A stretch of 64,000 bases of DNA from Glandiceps talaboti (taxonomy: Eukaryota; Hemichordata; Enteropneusta; Spengelidae), in the NCBI RefSeq assembly GCF_964340395.1, contig NC_135555.1, positions 9,847,931 through 9,911,930 of the forward strand, given 5' to 3'. The position numbers and the translations under genes are program-made. Below, in pieces: positions 1-17,770 of the stretch. Positions within the stretch are counted from its first letter, which is position 1; each line of letters begins with the position of its first letter. Under the pieces are notes generated by a model. It had not been told where the DNA came from. It searched no databases and saw only the letters and a list, made by a program, of their open reading frames with translations.

Positions 1-1089
1 ACAAAGAAATCGTCATAAATTTAATAAACAAACATGTAACGAGCACGAACAAATAAGCTTAAAAATGATGTCCCACTTTAGGACTATCTTAGGCCTTCAC
101 GTACTACTTTTAAATAAATATTTGCTGTCATTGGCATCTATTGTGATGTCACTGTCAACTGGACAAATTTTTGCTCTTGATTTTTTTTCGTTGTGTACTC
201 AGGTTTTTGAGATCACCGTTGACAATTTCTGAATACTATCATATTTCTCCGTCTTTTTCAACTTTTTATTTCCCGGTTCAGACTTCGAGAGAACATTTCC
301 ATGTGCATGGCACTCAAAAGTGGTTTCGTATCTAGTCACCAACTAATGATTGTAAACGTTATCTGTCCTGCATTTTCTGTATTTTCATACGGAACATTTT
401 CTTTGGATATCTACTTTACTCTTAGTTCTTCCTTGTCGTACCAGGAGCGAGCACTGTATGTTCCCTTTGTGAAAAAATACAAGTGCTGCTGCCAGAAGAG
501 AGCTGGTATTCTGGTAAAAAATGGCTTATCCTATCATTTTATCTTATTACACCACAGTTCTGTTAAACATAAAAGAATTCGTCTCGGCGTAACCCCGGAA
601 GTAACCATGAGTATTTAGTAACGCCCAAACTTTGAAACGCCCAAGGCGAAAGAAATACAATAGTGTATATACGCATTTGAGTAAGTGGATTTCAACTTTG
701 GATTGTACGTCACTATAGTATATAAAGCGCAGTGCAGGAATAGACCAGTATATAAATAGGGATGGGTCAAGATAAAAGGGTCGACAAAGTGTGTAATTGA
801 CTATTGTTTTGTTGTGATACAAAGAAAAACAAAAGAAGGAAAAGTTGACCAAGGACACAGTGTTCAGGAGGTTGATGTGTTGTGTGTTATTTGTTTGGGG
901 CGGGTTAGAATTCATCCACGTCTTGGTACATGTGTTCTATTTGGCTACTGTGGAAAGGTATTTTTCTAAAGGTCGACATATTTAATATTCGACTTTTAAA
1001 TGGTAACATTTCAATTCCCCAAGATTGTAACTGAGAAGGACTCACATCCACCCACCCCTGTAGGAAGAATCTTGCAGCCTTCGCCGGCC
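1..1089. other. 5' flank of CMIP, no gene recognised
   Basis: No reading frame here resembles a known protein; the longest (105 and 122 codons, opposite strands) overlap and have no recognisable motif. Two TATA-like strings lie about 32 bases apart, at 719-727 and 750-759, on the + strand, more than 600 bases upstream of the CMIP start codon. They could mark an upstream start site or an unrelated transcript, but nothing downstream confirms either. CpG becomes more frequent from about 1080. Confidence 0.5.
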
Positions 1090-1170
1090 GCTTGACGTCA
1101 TATATAATCACGTGACTTAAGTGCGACGAGCGTACACAGCAACATTATTTGCAGGTCACGATTGGCATTA
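1090..1170 (+). promoter_or_regulatory. CMIP: Putative CMIP core promoter: CRE, TATA-like, E-box, inverted CCAAT
   Basis: Four recognisable sites are packed into 80 bases: a perfect palindromic CRE (TGACGTCA, 1093-1100), an abutting TATA-like stretch (TATATAAT, 1101-1108), an overlapping E-box with the USF/TFE-type core TCACGTGA (1108-1115), and an inverted CCAAT box (ATTGGC, 1161-1166). The segment sits in the CpG-rich stretch that runs into exon 1, about 200-280 bases before the start codon. The sites are seen directly; that they drive CMIP is inferred from position. CREB/ATF and bHLH-ZIP factors are the usual binders of these motifs. The transcription start is not determined. Confidence 0.5.
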
Positions 1171-1346
1171 TTAAGGCGAAAATACTTGGTTAAATTATTG
1201 GAGAAAGGCGACAGAAAAAAAGATAGGCAAACAAGGAGAACTCGAGGAAATTTTAACTGTGCCGGGTGAGGTTACAATTCTTTCGTGGAAGAAATTGGAT
1301 GAACTGTGTGGCGACTGTTCTGGTAAATTGCTGAATGCATTGCTGA

Positions 1347-6335
<4,989 letters not shown>

Positions 6336-6384
6336 TGTCTGTCTGTCTGCCTGCCTGTCTGTCTGTCTGTCTGTCTGTCTGTCT
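6336..6384. repeat. (CTGT)n microsatellite
   Basis: About twelve tetranucleotide units of the TGTC/CTGT type, with two CTGC variants near the left end. The same motif recurs at 44.7 kb and 52.3-52.6 kb, so it is a favoured microsatellite in this genome. Confidence 0.9.
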
Positions 6385-6429
6385 TTTTCCAGGCTCTTTC
6401 TCATTTAAAAAGAGGAATTGTCTACTGTA

Positions 6430-6493
6430 TAATAAACAAAACAAAAACGTTCAAAGTTTTGTAATAAACAAAACAAAAACGTTCAAAGTTTTG
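6430..6493. repeat. Perfect 32-bp tandem duplication
   Basis: Two identical, directly adjacent 32-base units (6430-6461 and 6462-6493), each starting TAATAAACAAAAC and ending CAAAGTTTTG. The lack of any difference suggests a recent slippage or repair duplication. Confidence 0.9.
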
Positions 6494-9002
6494 GAAGTGT
6501 AATTGTATCAAGAAATTGTTTGAATTGCAGAAGTTGTTTTTGACGTGGAGTAAAATTCCAAAATGTGTGCACATCCTCAATTTCATAGGGTTGTACAGAT
6601 TGTTAATTATCAATGCACAGAGCTTGTATTACACAAAATAAATGTGATGCCACAAAAAACAGATTTCCAAAGACATGTATGTAGTACAAATGCATAAGTC
6701 TAATAATTTCCACTTTATTATAATAGTGTACTTTCAAGAATTTCTAAGTGAAGCAATCAATACTATTTAACATTTCAAAAATATATATCTCTGTCCTGGG
6801 CCCTTCCTCTTTTATTCATCAACAATAGAGTCTAAGAAATGCATTCTTTTTTTCAGTAATTATAGCTCTGTATAGTTTTATGTATATACAAAATGTATCT
6901 GATAAATATTGGAAGTTTTAAATATGCAGTATAGGGGTTGATGCGTCAAAATATACATGTACAGCTTTTATCCCTAGCATTATACAATGGTTCATTTGTA
7001 CTAGCTGTAATAGATCTAGGATTATAGGATTGCGAGAATTGTTGAGTTTAACTTGAGTACCAAAAGAAGTCTCGTAGAAAGAATTCTGGCAAGAAAATGG
7101 TTGTTTGCATGACAGAGGTAATAAATCAAAAGATAATGTACAAAATATATATCCATTCAAAACTAACAGCTGTGATAGAAAATATGAGTGACGATTACTT
7201 TTAGATACATGTGGTATATCCTTCCATCCTTTGTTTTCATTTATCATTAGAAGGAAAACATGACAGGGAAGTTTCGTGTTCCTGTTTCTCAAAGGATGTT
7301 GATTACAAAAGAGACTTATCTGATTCAAATAACATATGGTCCAATTTCGTGTTAGATAATTTAAAAATCATTGAACCACACATTTTCCATCATGAAAATA
7401 TGGTATTTATGAGTAGCAATAGGAAGGTTTTATTCAATCATACCAACTTAAGAATGTGACAATCCAAGCCTCAAATTAAGGTTTGGCTAGTTGCATAGTC
7501 ATATTAAATTCATCAGCTAGAAACTCATGACGTGGAATCATTGTATTATGCAACATTAGAATGAATGTAACAGATATTTATATTAAATACATTAAATAAG
7601 CTTACTAGAGTACGGTAAATATGATACACAGTATAATATTTTATCCACAGCTCTCTTTTTTTAATTCCTGGATTTTTTTTTTTTTGTGTGTGTGTAATTT
7701 CTTCTGTTAGTAGTGTTGGACTATTTTTAAACATTTTAACATCACATTTGAATATTATAGAACAAAAGTACACTTGAGAATTTCAAAGAAAATTACAAAT
7801 TTAATATATGTACCAACTAAATATTACACATGCTTTGGAATATCCTTTGTGGTGTGCTTACAGGTTCAAGCATTTTCCTTTTCAAATAGTCTGTTTGACT
7901 CTCAAGAAAGCCAATTCAAAATTTCATACAAATTGCTATTGCCTGCCACCAAAAATCACTGATGGAACTGTTGAAAATGGGGTATTCAGAAACTTATCGG
8001 TGTCAATTTTCCTTTTTTTAAAACGTCGATATGTTTTCTCAAAACTCTGCACACTGGTAAAATTTGCATGAATTTGAAGAGCTTATATCAGAGTCTGAGA
8101 TTAGAAATCAGAGAGAATTGTGTATGGTATACTCCTCAGGTACATGTAGTTGAGGAAGTAAAAGGGCCGTTATGCTGGTATAGGTCTGTGGGAAAGCCCT
8201 GTATAAATACATGTACAGTACCGTACTAACACCGTTATAGTCTGCTTACTGTGAGTTACACCTACTTACATGTAAATATCCTAGTTTCTTTCAACCCCAA
8301 TACTTGACTCCACAATCAAATCTGTAATTATACTTCAAAATGTAAGCAAGACTATTGACCCCCATCTCTTTCAGTGGGGTTTGTGGAATGCAATATTGGA
8401 AAAGTTTCTGTTCGTACGTTGTAGGATTATTTGCAGTAAACCATTGGTTGCATTCAAAAACATTTGTGAGAGAGTTCCAAAATCATGGTGCTTTCAAAGT
8501 CTTGGACATGGTGAACTGTGACTGTATTACTATTATGTATGAATACTGTAAACGATTGGCGTCCATCTTTTAGGTCATGGCCTCTGTTGCCATCACAAAC
8601 TGTCATATCTGTGGAGATTATGCAAAGGGGAAGCTTTTGATGATATGAGTTTCATTTCCAAACACGAAACCATATGTATCTGGTTTAATGCAAATGTATA
8701 GTATTCCTAGAATCACTTCCTCTTTTAATTTGTATTGTTAGAATCTAGTGAATATTCTTGTTAGTGACCACTCCCAGTCAATCATAACAACAGTGTTATA
8801 GTTACTAGTATTTGTTTAAACATGTCTGCAACTGGCTGTGAATAATATACATGTATGCAGTGAGTGAATTGTTGAAATTATTAGTAGTATTCGCTCATTG
8901 AAAAGACTTTATGAATTCAGTTTTCAAGGCAAAAAATGTAAAACATTAGTATGAATGTAGTTGAATTTGACTAGGTTTTTATGAGATATTCGTGGAGAGA
9001 CT
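6494..9002. other. Intron 1: no gene recognised
   Basis: A+T-rich sequence. The longest frame not made of simple repeat in this region is a 136-codon minus-strand frame (6918-7328). It has no recognisable domain, no splice-site framing and no support beyond its length, so I do not call it. A short T-run/(GT)n occurs at about 7672-7695. Confidence 0.45.
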
Positions 9003-9112
9003 AGGCTAGAATCCAGGTGAAGGGGGATTTTGAATTTTGATTTCCCTACTATATTACTGTATTACTAGGGAAATATCGACTTCAAAACCCCATTTGCATG
9101 GATTCCAGGCTT
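9003..9112. repeat. Small foldback element (inverted repeat, arms about 46 bp)
   Basis: The left arm (9003-9048) and right arm (9067-9112) are imperfect reverse complements: GAATCCAGGTGAAGGGG against CCCCATTTGCATGGATTC, and TTTCCCT against AGGGAAA at the inner ends. The loop is about 18 bases. This is the shape of a very short MITE. No target duplication is clear. Confidence 0.6.
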
Positions 9113-9949
9113 TTGAGAGATGTGTACTCTAGCTTCACACATTTGATGACGATAGATTCACCTCCAAATAATGGAGAAAAACTAAGTAACCGACTAAAAA
9201 TATGCAATGAAAAAATAAAAGTGACGCAGGAAAATATGCAAGTCTGGAAACAATGACTGATACACATGGATCTCAAGAATGTATACTCATAAGGTGGTGC
9301 TGTGTAGTAGTGCAAATCTTTCTAGTTTTTTTTACAGCTGCAATAAAACATGAAGATATACATCTATATTGCCACCCTTTCCCTCACTGTTTAAATCATG
9401 TCTTTGTAATTCATTGAATGCAAAGTGGTGAAGGGATGTAATTAAAGTATTATGCTACCCCCATGTCACATTTGCACCAAATGCTCTGGCAGCTTACAGT
9501 GTTGATTTGTTGATTTATAAGGTCAGATTGGGTCATTCTGTGTGCAGTGAATAGGAAAAGTTGAGCTGTACATGTACTTGCGTTACTTGACTTCAAATTG
9601 AGATGCAGATCTTGTGAAAGCCTGTCATTCAGGCTGTCAACGTTTTTTTGTGTGACTCAATGTGATTTTCTTGTAATATAACTTCATTTTCTATAACTTG
9701 CAATGAAGCAAATGAACAGATGTACTGCTTATATTGATAAGCTCTCAATGTAATATAGTGACTGTGTTTGTTTATTGATCAAATTTACTTACTCAATCAC
9801 GCTATAGTATGGGTTTATCTGGTCGTTATTTTATACAGGATAAAGTAATACTAATTTTTTGTTACATTTTATCATCACATGTAGGGTGCGGTCTTAATCA
9901 CGATGAAGTTTGTTTGACTGAAAGAAAGAATGAATGGCAGCACAAATAA

Positions 9950-10425
9950 ATATATATATATATATGTGGAGGTTTAGATTAGATTAGATTAGGTTAGATT
10001 TCACAGTCTAGAATTTGCTGGTCTAAGGAATGAGGGTAACCCAGTTAGAAAATTTCAGACAACATTTTGCTTTTGAACTAGAATGAAAGAGGGTACTAAA
10101 ATCAGGCAACCACATGCTAGAAATTGAAAATCGTGAGATTTCATGAATTTGAATTTGGTGTTCTAAGGAAAGGGGATACTAAAATCTGAGACTGGTGAAA
10201 TTTCACGAACTTGAATTTGGTGTTTTAAGGAGAAAATGTACTAAACTTTGAAAATGGTGAAATTTTTATAAACTACATTTTGTACTAGTCTAATATTTGG
10301 TGTTCTAAGGATGGAGGGTAGTAAACTCTGAAAATGGTTGCATTTCACATACTAGAATTTGGTATTCTTTATAGAGGACAGAGCCTGAGTGTACTAAAAT
10401 CTGAAAATAGTTAGATTTCACACAC
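9950..10425. repeat. (TA)n, (TTAGA)n, then degenerate ~60-90-bp tandem repeats
   Basis: A short (TA)8 tract (9950-9965) is followed by TTAGA pentamers (about 9973-10000). From about 10000 a degenerate unit recurs five or six times: GAATTTGGTGTTCTAAGGA, then a gap with ACTAAA and TGAAAATGGT, then GAAATTTCAC. The spacing drifts, so this is an old array. Confidence 0.65.
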
Positions 10426-13289
10426 ACACTGCTACTAAAATTACAAAAGTATTATCCTACTGATTCAGTGAAGTTAGAGTTCATTTTGTGTTATTTTCTT
10501 GAATAAGTGAATTGAAATAAATTAAGTTACATGTTGCCAATTAGTTACATTTGATCCGTCAGTGTGTATATGTGGTAATAAATCTTGTATTGCAGTAGCG
10601 TATTCCAGTCAGGTTTTGTGAAGAATTAAATCCAAGACTACTTTGACATTTAGAAAGTGAGTAATGTAGCTTTAAATAGACTTGTAGGTCATCAAGAGAA
10701 GTAACAGGGCAATACAAGTGCCGACATTCCACAACACTGTATAAGGCAGAAAACCAAGAATCTAGGCTTTTTATAAATAAAAAACATGATAAAGCTTAAA
10801 ATAGAAACATGCTGGGCACAAAAATAGCAAACCATGTAATTTTAGTGAACAAATGCAATAAGACGACATGATGTTGTATTACCAACGGAAATAAGCAAGA
10901 AAATTGACATACTTAGTGCTGTTATTACCCACAATGCATTGATGTCCATCATGTGCTTGTAGGTTGACATGGATAGAGTGTAGGTTTCAGTTTACCTGGC
11001 AGCGATTATATTTATACATGTAGTTACCTATTTATACATGGACATATAGCTACATGTGATGTTGACAAACAGAAACAATGAAATTACCATCTGCTTGCTA
11101 GGCTTTTTAACAGAAGTGAAGATTTTGAAAAAAAAGGCATGTGTTTGCATTGGGCCTATTTTGTATGTTGTTATGTTTTAATTCAATATACTAAAACACA
11201 ATATGTTTTATTTATTGGAAATATAGCAAAGAATTTGGATAGTCAGAAGGTTAAATGATCAGATACTGGATTTCAATATTTTGACAATGTGCCTTTTACT
11301 GATAAAATAGTTTCCTACTGTCAACCTGAACTCGTCGAATCTTTGTCGGACTCTATGTAGTCATTGTTGTGCTTGGATGTAAAGTGACAGAATGCACTGT
11401 GTTCATAGAATTATAACAAGTAATAGTGTAAATTATTTCTCCATGTACCTTAAAAAATGCGTTGCTCTTCATCTTGGTGCTTTGTATGTGTATACAAATG
11501 TATATACGTGGCTGAAATAAGGATAACAATGACAACATTTACATGAACACAACATAAAAGTGTTGATCCACAACTGTACCTTCTCTCTGACATGTGTGCT
11601 AGAGTCTTTCAATACGTGCAGTAGATATCTTGGTACCATTTGGTGATTGCTATATACATGTACAATGTATGTTGTACTGGTATTATCAATCATAAAACAA
11701 TACATTTCTAGTGTGAAATATCTAGCTTAAAGCTTGGGATTTTATGGGATAGTTTATTTATTCATCTGTTTTAGAATTTTAGTGCTAGGGTTAATTTTGG
11801 TGGTAATAGAAGCCAGTTGATCTGAAATACAATGTTGTCTGACTTGACAAAAATCATACTTAGATTGTGATATTCTATTAATTAGGTTTTTAAGCATGAT
11901 TGATGCATTTTAGTCCTTCCAAGGGTGGCAGGGGATCACTTAAAGGGCAGTGGATACAAAGAAAATATAGCAATGACTACTGTTACTAAGAGTGTTGTTG
12001 TGGCAAACAATGAAATGTAGCAGTCTTCCTTAAATTTCTGTTGAGCCAGGTGACATTATGGCTTTTATTGTTATGAACTAAAAAATTACAAACTTGAAAA
12101 ACACAAATGAAAGACCAAAACATGAAAAAAACACAATCAGTATCTTGTTCCCAGTGGTATTTACAAGATAGATACGATAGGTCCATTTGTTGTATTCCAA
12201 TTCATTTGCCTACAAGAACTGTCTGTGTAACCTGGGTTGAAGCCTACTCATTGATTTGCCATGCCTGTAAGGTACATGGAGTTTGTTATTCAGTTGGACC
12301 GTATGTGTAGGTTGAAGCAGGTTTTCAGTGGGTACATCTGTGCACATTAGTTGAATTAATTGAAGAATTGTGTAGTATAAATTAAGGTCACTTTATTATT
12401 AAATGTTTCTCAGGATTTTTCCCAGATTCCTAGAAACCTACAGTAAATTCAATTGAAATACTTATACTCAAACTTATAGTACAAAAAGGCCGAGAATAAC
12501 AGTTCCCCTTCCTGTTTGCATTCCTAAATGTTCTGGAAAAATTATCAATGACATTGATAATAAATAGCATTGATTGTACATACAATGTTTAAAAATTATA
12601 TATTTTATAAAACAGCATGCAGAGTAAAGTAAGTTCAGGAAACTCATGAAAGTGGAGATGATCCAGTTCATTCAAAATGTCTGACTCACTGAGTACAGGA
12701 AACCCCATGAAATCAGCAATGATGGGATCCATGCAAGACCTGTGACATACTGAACCTTGTGACTAAGACTTTGGAATCTATAAGCAATAACTGATACTTA
12801 ATTCAGTAATTTCTATTTGTCTATAGATGGCAAGCTCTGATGTAGTCTAGTGCTGTCCGTGGCATCAAATCTCAAGATCTTTCTTTACGAAGAGATAATT
12901 CTATACCCCTGTGTAGCATCTAGACTAGTTCTGATGCAATGACTTGTTTTCCTATTAGAGATTTAAACACTGATGAAAATAAAAGTGAATTAGTTGAAAA
13001 ACAAGAAAATGAGAGTGTACTGGAATCCTGATGATTATCCTTTCCCCTAACCCCTCACAGTTCACTTGGCCAAAGTATAAATAGTAAAGTGTTACTTTAG
13101 TTACATGTATGATAGAAAGGCATTAGTCAACACGTAGATGTGAGTGATTGTAAATGGACTTATTAAACTAGAAATGATACAAGGTACATATAGTGTCTAT
13201 ATTTATGACTACTAGCACAAAGTGATGGTCATTGTTGTTGTTGCAATTTTTGTGCATATAAATTATGAATTCAGTTTAATACATTTGAC
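10426..13289. other. Intron 1: no gene recognised
   Basis: A+T-rich intron with several copies of the octamer TACATGTA, a motif common throughout the window. Short open frames on both strands carry no recognisable protein motif. I see no clear transposon ends here. Confidence 0.45.
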
Positions 13290-14190
13290 CATAGACCTTC
13301 CACCCATGGTGGAGGGTCTATGATTTGACCTTGTTTAGTCCCCAGAGGGGACTTATGCATTGGGTTGCATCCGTGTGTCAGTCCGTGCATGCATGCATGC
13401 ATTCACCCTCATACATGTATCTCTGGCAGGCACCAACTGATTTCAACCAAACCTGGCACAAAGTTAACATGCCACGTTAGACATATGCATGTCACTTTGT
13501 TTTATGTCCGAATCAAGTATGGCCTACTGGCAGCCATGTTTGTTGTTAAATTTCGCAATATACATCTTAACTTTGGAGGTACATGTATAATATGTAATAA
13601 CTCCATTCAAGTGCCTACACCCATTTTAAGATATGAGCTTTCTAATAAGACCCTTGATCTTGAAAGTCTTCTTCAAGGTCAAATAGTCAAATTTTGGGTA
13701 GCCTCATAGCTTTTTGACTCAAACATTTCAAGTGATGATGATAGTTTAATGACTTGGATTTATTGACTTAATTTTGTGACCTTGACCTGTATAGCAAAAT
13801 GGTGGCCATATTTGTGATAAAAAAGTGCATTTTGCCAGTTATCTCCAAATGTTTGATGCATACAATGTATGAACACCACTCAGGTATCTACCCTTGCATT
13901 ATCAATGATGAGCTTTCTAATGAGACATTGACTTTTGACCTTGACAAACATTTTCATGGTGAAATGACCAAAAATGTTCTGTTAACTCAAGTTGAATAAA
14001 CAAATATCCATTTAAATGTGTATACCCCAAGGTAAGCCTTCTTTTTATATCTTGACCTTTGACTTTGACCCCCATGTGCAAGGTCAAATGTTAAATTGGT
14101 CAATATAAAGTGTTGTATCTAGAGATACCATTCAAATTTGCACTATTGCTTTGCCATATAACAAACCATTTGGGGAACTATGTGTTCATG
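13290..14190. mobile_element. Dispersed-repeat-like element with terminal hairpin and nuclear-receptor half-sites
   Basis: The left end is marked by a near-perfect 33-base palindrome (13290-13322, CATAGACC...GGTCTATG) followed by a second hairpin, AGTCCCC-AGA-GGGGACT (13337-13353), and a GCAT-rich stretch. Internally a stretch around 13630-13680 recurs in diverged form around 13909-13945 (GAGCTTTCTAAT shared), a period near 280 bases. TGACCTTG/CAAGGTCA motifs recur at 13674-13681, 13777-13788 (two overlapping), 13936-13943, 14053-14060 and 14079-14086. Hairpin, GC contrast with the flanks and internal duplication suggest a non-autonomous mobile repeat. The right end is approximate, and no transposase or target duplication was found. 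Confidence 0.5.
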
Positions 14191-14931
14191 AAGGCTTATT
14201 TTTAACCTGAATGATTCAGTAATTGCGTGAATAATGTTGGTTTTTAATTCCAGTGCTTTAATTGTCTCCCAGGTCGGCCTCCACCCCTATCCCATGGAAG
14301 ATATATGTATGACATATGATTTCTTCTGTAGCCCAGAAATTTGGCTATTCAGCTTGACACTCTCACTTGCAAGAACAGCTAGTCTTATCTGCTGTCAGGT
14401 AGTCGAGTCTTTGTGATAGTTTCTTCTCCGTGTGTAGATGACATGGAAATATAAATCTGTATATCCCATTAGTTAGAACTTTATGTAATGAAAATGTATA
14501 ATTAATCATTCTTGGTGTTCTTCATGTACATCGTAACAAGGGTGCCAAGCCCTCTTCTAATTTTTTAGTGTGGCTTCTTGAGATAATGAAAATTCATATT
14601 CAAAACCAGTATGTTTCATGCACACACGCAGTAAAACCTGCCAGCAGATCCAAATGGACTCTCCCTGATCTCAAACTACAAGGTGTAACAGGTCCTCTGA
14701 GCTCTCATTTGAACAAATTGTATAGCGAACACGGCATTCTAAAAATTAATGCAATAATATCATCTGACATCTGTCCATCTTTCTAAACAAAAGATTATCT
14801 TTTATTTTCCCAAGTCATGGTACTAAGATAATTTGTCTGTTTTGTCTAGCAATTCATTATCCATTGTCATATATATATATCATTTATGTATATCTCTTGA
14901 CAGTTAAAAGCATTCCAACAATTTGGCTTAT

Positions 14932-15315
14932 ATGAGGCCTAACAAAAAAAAAGTTTGGTTCCAGTTTCCCACACCCACCTAGTTTTTTCACTGTTGATCC
15001 TAAACTTTGTTTTACATATTCGAGAAAAAAATAATGAAATCGCGAACATTGTGAAGTCTCGCCAGAAATAGCGGATGCAGAAACTGACATCAACTTAAAA
15101 AGACAATATAAAAATGTTCTTCCAATCTGTAATGGCTGTACATCTGATGAGAAGAAACAGACCATTTGAAAAGCAAAGGAAAATACAAGTACCTGAATTT
15201 GACACTCACACATGAAAAAAAAAGTATAATAAAATAAAATAAAGAAATCTACCTACTCCCACCTATTCTAAAATTGAAGGTAATCGGAACCACACAATAT
15301 TTTTCATTAGGCCTG
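14932..15315. mobile_element. Possible non-autonomous element with weak inverted ends
   Basis: The left end carries AGGCCTAA, an A-run, then TGGTTCC and CCCACC. The right end carries the inverse order, with GGAACC and TTAGGCCT at 15288-15315. The arms match only in patches, so this is an old or weak terminal-inverted-repeat element. The 109-codon minus-strand frame inside it has no recognisable content. Confidence 0.35.
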
Positions 15316-16864
15316 ATCGAAACCAGTTTATAGGAATAGCAATTTTTTCTAACAGATAAAAATATGGCTGAATTCAAATTTCACTCCTGACAACTGGATA
15401 TGGTATGATTAATGGGACATTAAAAAAAATTAATGTCAGAAAATGTTTTATGGCCTGTAATGGAGTTAAAGGAATATTAAGGGATATGTTTCTTAGTATG
15501 ATTGAAATGTTAAACAGATTGGGTTGTGGATAGGGAGTGGGCGTTTATGTATGTATGCCATGTTAGCACGTTTGTATTCTCTGTATGTAATGATATTATC
15601 CAAATAGCGTTCTTTGCAAGCTGTTAGATATTTTACAATTCAGATAGATAGTAGATCAGTAACGCATTTATTTTCTGTGTAGAAAGGTTTTGATCAATGC
15701 AATTAATTTTGAACAACGAGGAATTAGTCAGCAATGGCAGTTGTTGATATTCAAGGAAATGAAATTTGATGATCTATGAAAAATTTAAAGAAAGCACTAT
15801 TTCAGCTTAATAGGGAAAGCATGTATGATATGATTAAGAATTAATTTATCAGCTTAATAAGAAATAAGTATGTATGGAATTTTGGAGTTTTATGTGGTTG
15901 TTGATCATGCACATATGTGAAATACATACATTTTTCTTGATAAATATTAATTTATAAATATACTCAAAGCCATTTCGCATTTGGCTTGTTTTTTGAGAAA
16001 GGAAACCCTTAAGCATTGAATCATGCCAGATTTAAGGATATGTAACTTGAGTTAGATAGATCTTTAATCCTTCAGAAAAAGACAGGTTTAAATTTCAAAG
16101 TCACTGATCCATTTTCAGCAAACAAGAATTCATGACTGTTATTCGGCACACAAGTTGGTATGTCATTTGTATACATTTGAATTGAAAGTTGAGACTGTGT
16201 GTGAAAGGATGTCACATTTATACATGTAAACATTTGTCAAAGTTCATTCCTAATAGTATATGTATGAAACTCGGTCAAGAGAACACATATGTTTATGTTC
16301 ACTTTAATAATCTCATCTGATGTGACAATTTTTATCACGTGCCAGCCAGGTTGTATGTATTCAAACAAAGAATATGAGCTTTATACCCAGGTTGTTCCAC
16401 ATGGTGATGGTGTTATCTACATCTGGCTTTACAGTGTTTGAAATATGTGTCAAAATGTCCAGAATCACCATTATTTAAGCTTGTGCATTCAATAGTTTTC
16501 TTCTTTCAGATGGAAAATAGTATAGATCCTTCATGTATACAGGTATAATAGTGTTATCTCTTCTCATCTTTGATTTGTAGTGATAAGGGTCCTTACTTCA
16601 TTGTAAATGTATCTTGAATGACAGACAGACAGACCAAGACAGAGAGAGACAGAGACAGATGACAGAGATTTAACCAAAATATGATATGTAACAATAACAT
16701 TTTGTATTGTTTAATTAAAAAGAATAATGTTATTTTTTTATCACAAAAAAGTATGGAAATACGTACATTACACATTAAAGAATGCACTGCAATATTTTTT
16801 AGATGATAAATACTGAATGGGCAGTAAGAGTTGATGTGTAAAGTGTGTATGATTGGAAGCTGGA
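15316..16864. other. Intron 1: no gene recognised
   Basis: A+T-rich intron with a short purine-rich AGACAG/GAGAGACAG stretch at about 16619-16665 and poly-T runs. No exon, RNA gene or transposon end was seen. Confidence 0.45.
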
Positions 16865-17770
16865 AAATTTGGATACAGTGCTAGTGACAGCTACCACAAT
16901 AATGTTAAATTGTTACAGAATGTGAAGAGCCAAATATAAACCATAACACTTACCAAAGAGTATTGAAGATATCTAGTTAAAAGGAGACATCATTGTTCAG
17001 CTAGTGACAGGTACTATTATGATGTACAAGTTTATAGAGAGTGCTAAGAGTCATATAAACTCAGAAGTTATCAAAAAGTATATTGTAAAGTAGAGATATC
17101 TTGTCGAAATATTGACGTCAGTAGTTCAGTTAGTGGCAGGTACCACAAAGATGTACAAGTTTATGGAGAGTGCTAAGGGTCATATAACATCAGAAGTTAT
17201 CAGAAAGTAGATATGTCCAGTCGAAATATTGACGTCAGTAGTTCAGTTAGTGGCAGGTACCACAATGATGTACTAGTTCATAGAGAGTGCTGAGGGTCAA
17301 ATAAACTCAGAAGTTATCAGAAAGTATATGTCTCGTCGAAATATTGACGTCAGTAGTTCAGCTAGTGGCAGGTACCACAATGATGTACAAGTTTATGGAG
17401 AGTGCTAAGAGCCAAATATAAACTCTGAAGTTATCAAAAAGTATATACTGTAGAGTAGAGTTATCTCAGTTGAAATGTTGACGTCAGTAGTTCAGCTAGT
17501 ATAGTAGTAACAGCTACAATGATGATTAAAGTTTATGAAGAGTGCAAAGACCGAAATGTAAACTCCGCAGTTGTCAAAAAGTATATTGAAGAGTAGAGAT
17601 ATCTTGTTGAAATATTGACATCAGCAGTTCAGCAAGTGGCAGGTACCGCGATGATGCACAAGTTTATGGAGAGTGCAAAGAGCCAAATATAAACAAAAAC
17701 AGTCATCAGAAAGTAAGAGTGAAGATATCTAGTTGAAAGGTTCACGTCACGAGTTCAGCTCGTGACTGCT
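16865..17770. repeat. 115-137-bp tandem satellite (7-8 units), several with a perfect CRE
   Basis: Anchor TTCAG followed by (C/T)TAGTG or a close variant recurs at 16996, 17125, 17242, 17357, 17491, 17628 and 17754, giving periods of 129, 117, 115, 134, 137 and 126. A diverged unit precedes the first. Each unit runs: TTCAGCTAGTG, CAGGTACCAC, GATGTACAAGTTTAT, GAGAGTGCTAAGAG, ATAAACTCAGAAGTTATC, AGAGATATC, GAAATATTGACGTCAGTAG. The perfect CRE TGACGTCA is present at 17113, 17230, 17345 and 17479 and is degraded in the last two units. Units differ by substitutions and small indels, so homogenisation is not recent. Confidence 0.88.

Noticed and set aside
719-759. Two TATA-like boxes as the CMIP promoter
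   Set aside because: Too far from the start codon without evidence of a leader intron; the motif cluster at 1090-1170 is better placed. Left as a possibility.
6918-7328. 136-codon minus-strand open frame, the longest not built from simple repeats in this part of the window
   Set aside because: No recognisable domain, no splice framing or promoter signal, and a frame of this length can occur by chance in 64 kb. It lies in intron 1 of CMIP.
14234-14786. Two exon-like frames framed by AG...GT in a less A+T-rich stretch of intron 1
   Set aside because: No similarity to CMIP or to any protein I recognise, and the CMIP frame joins exon 1 to exon 2 without them.
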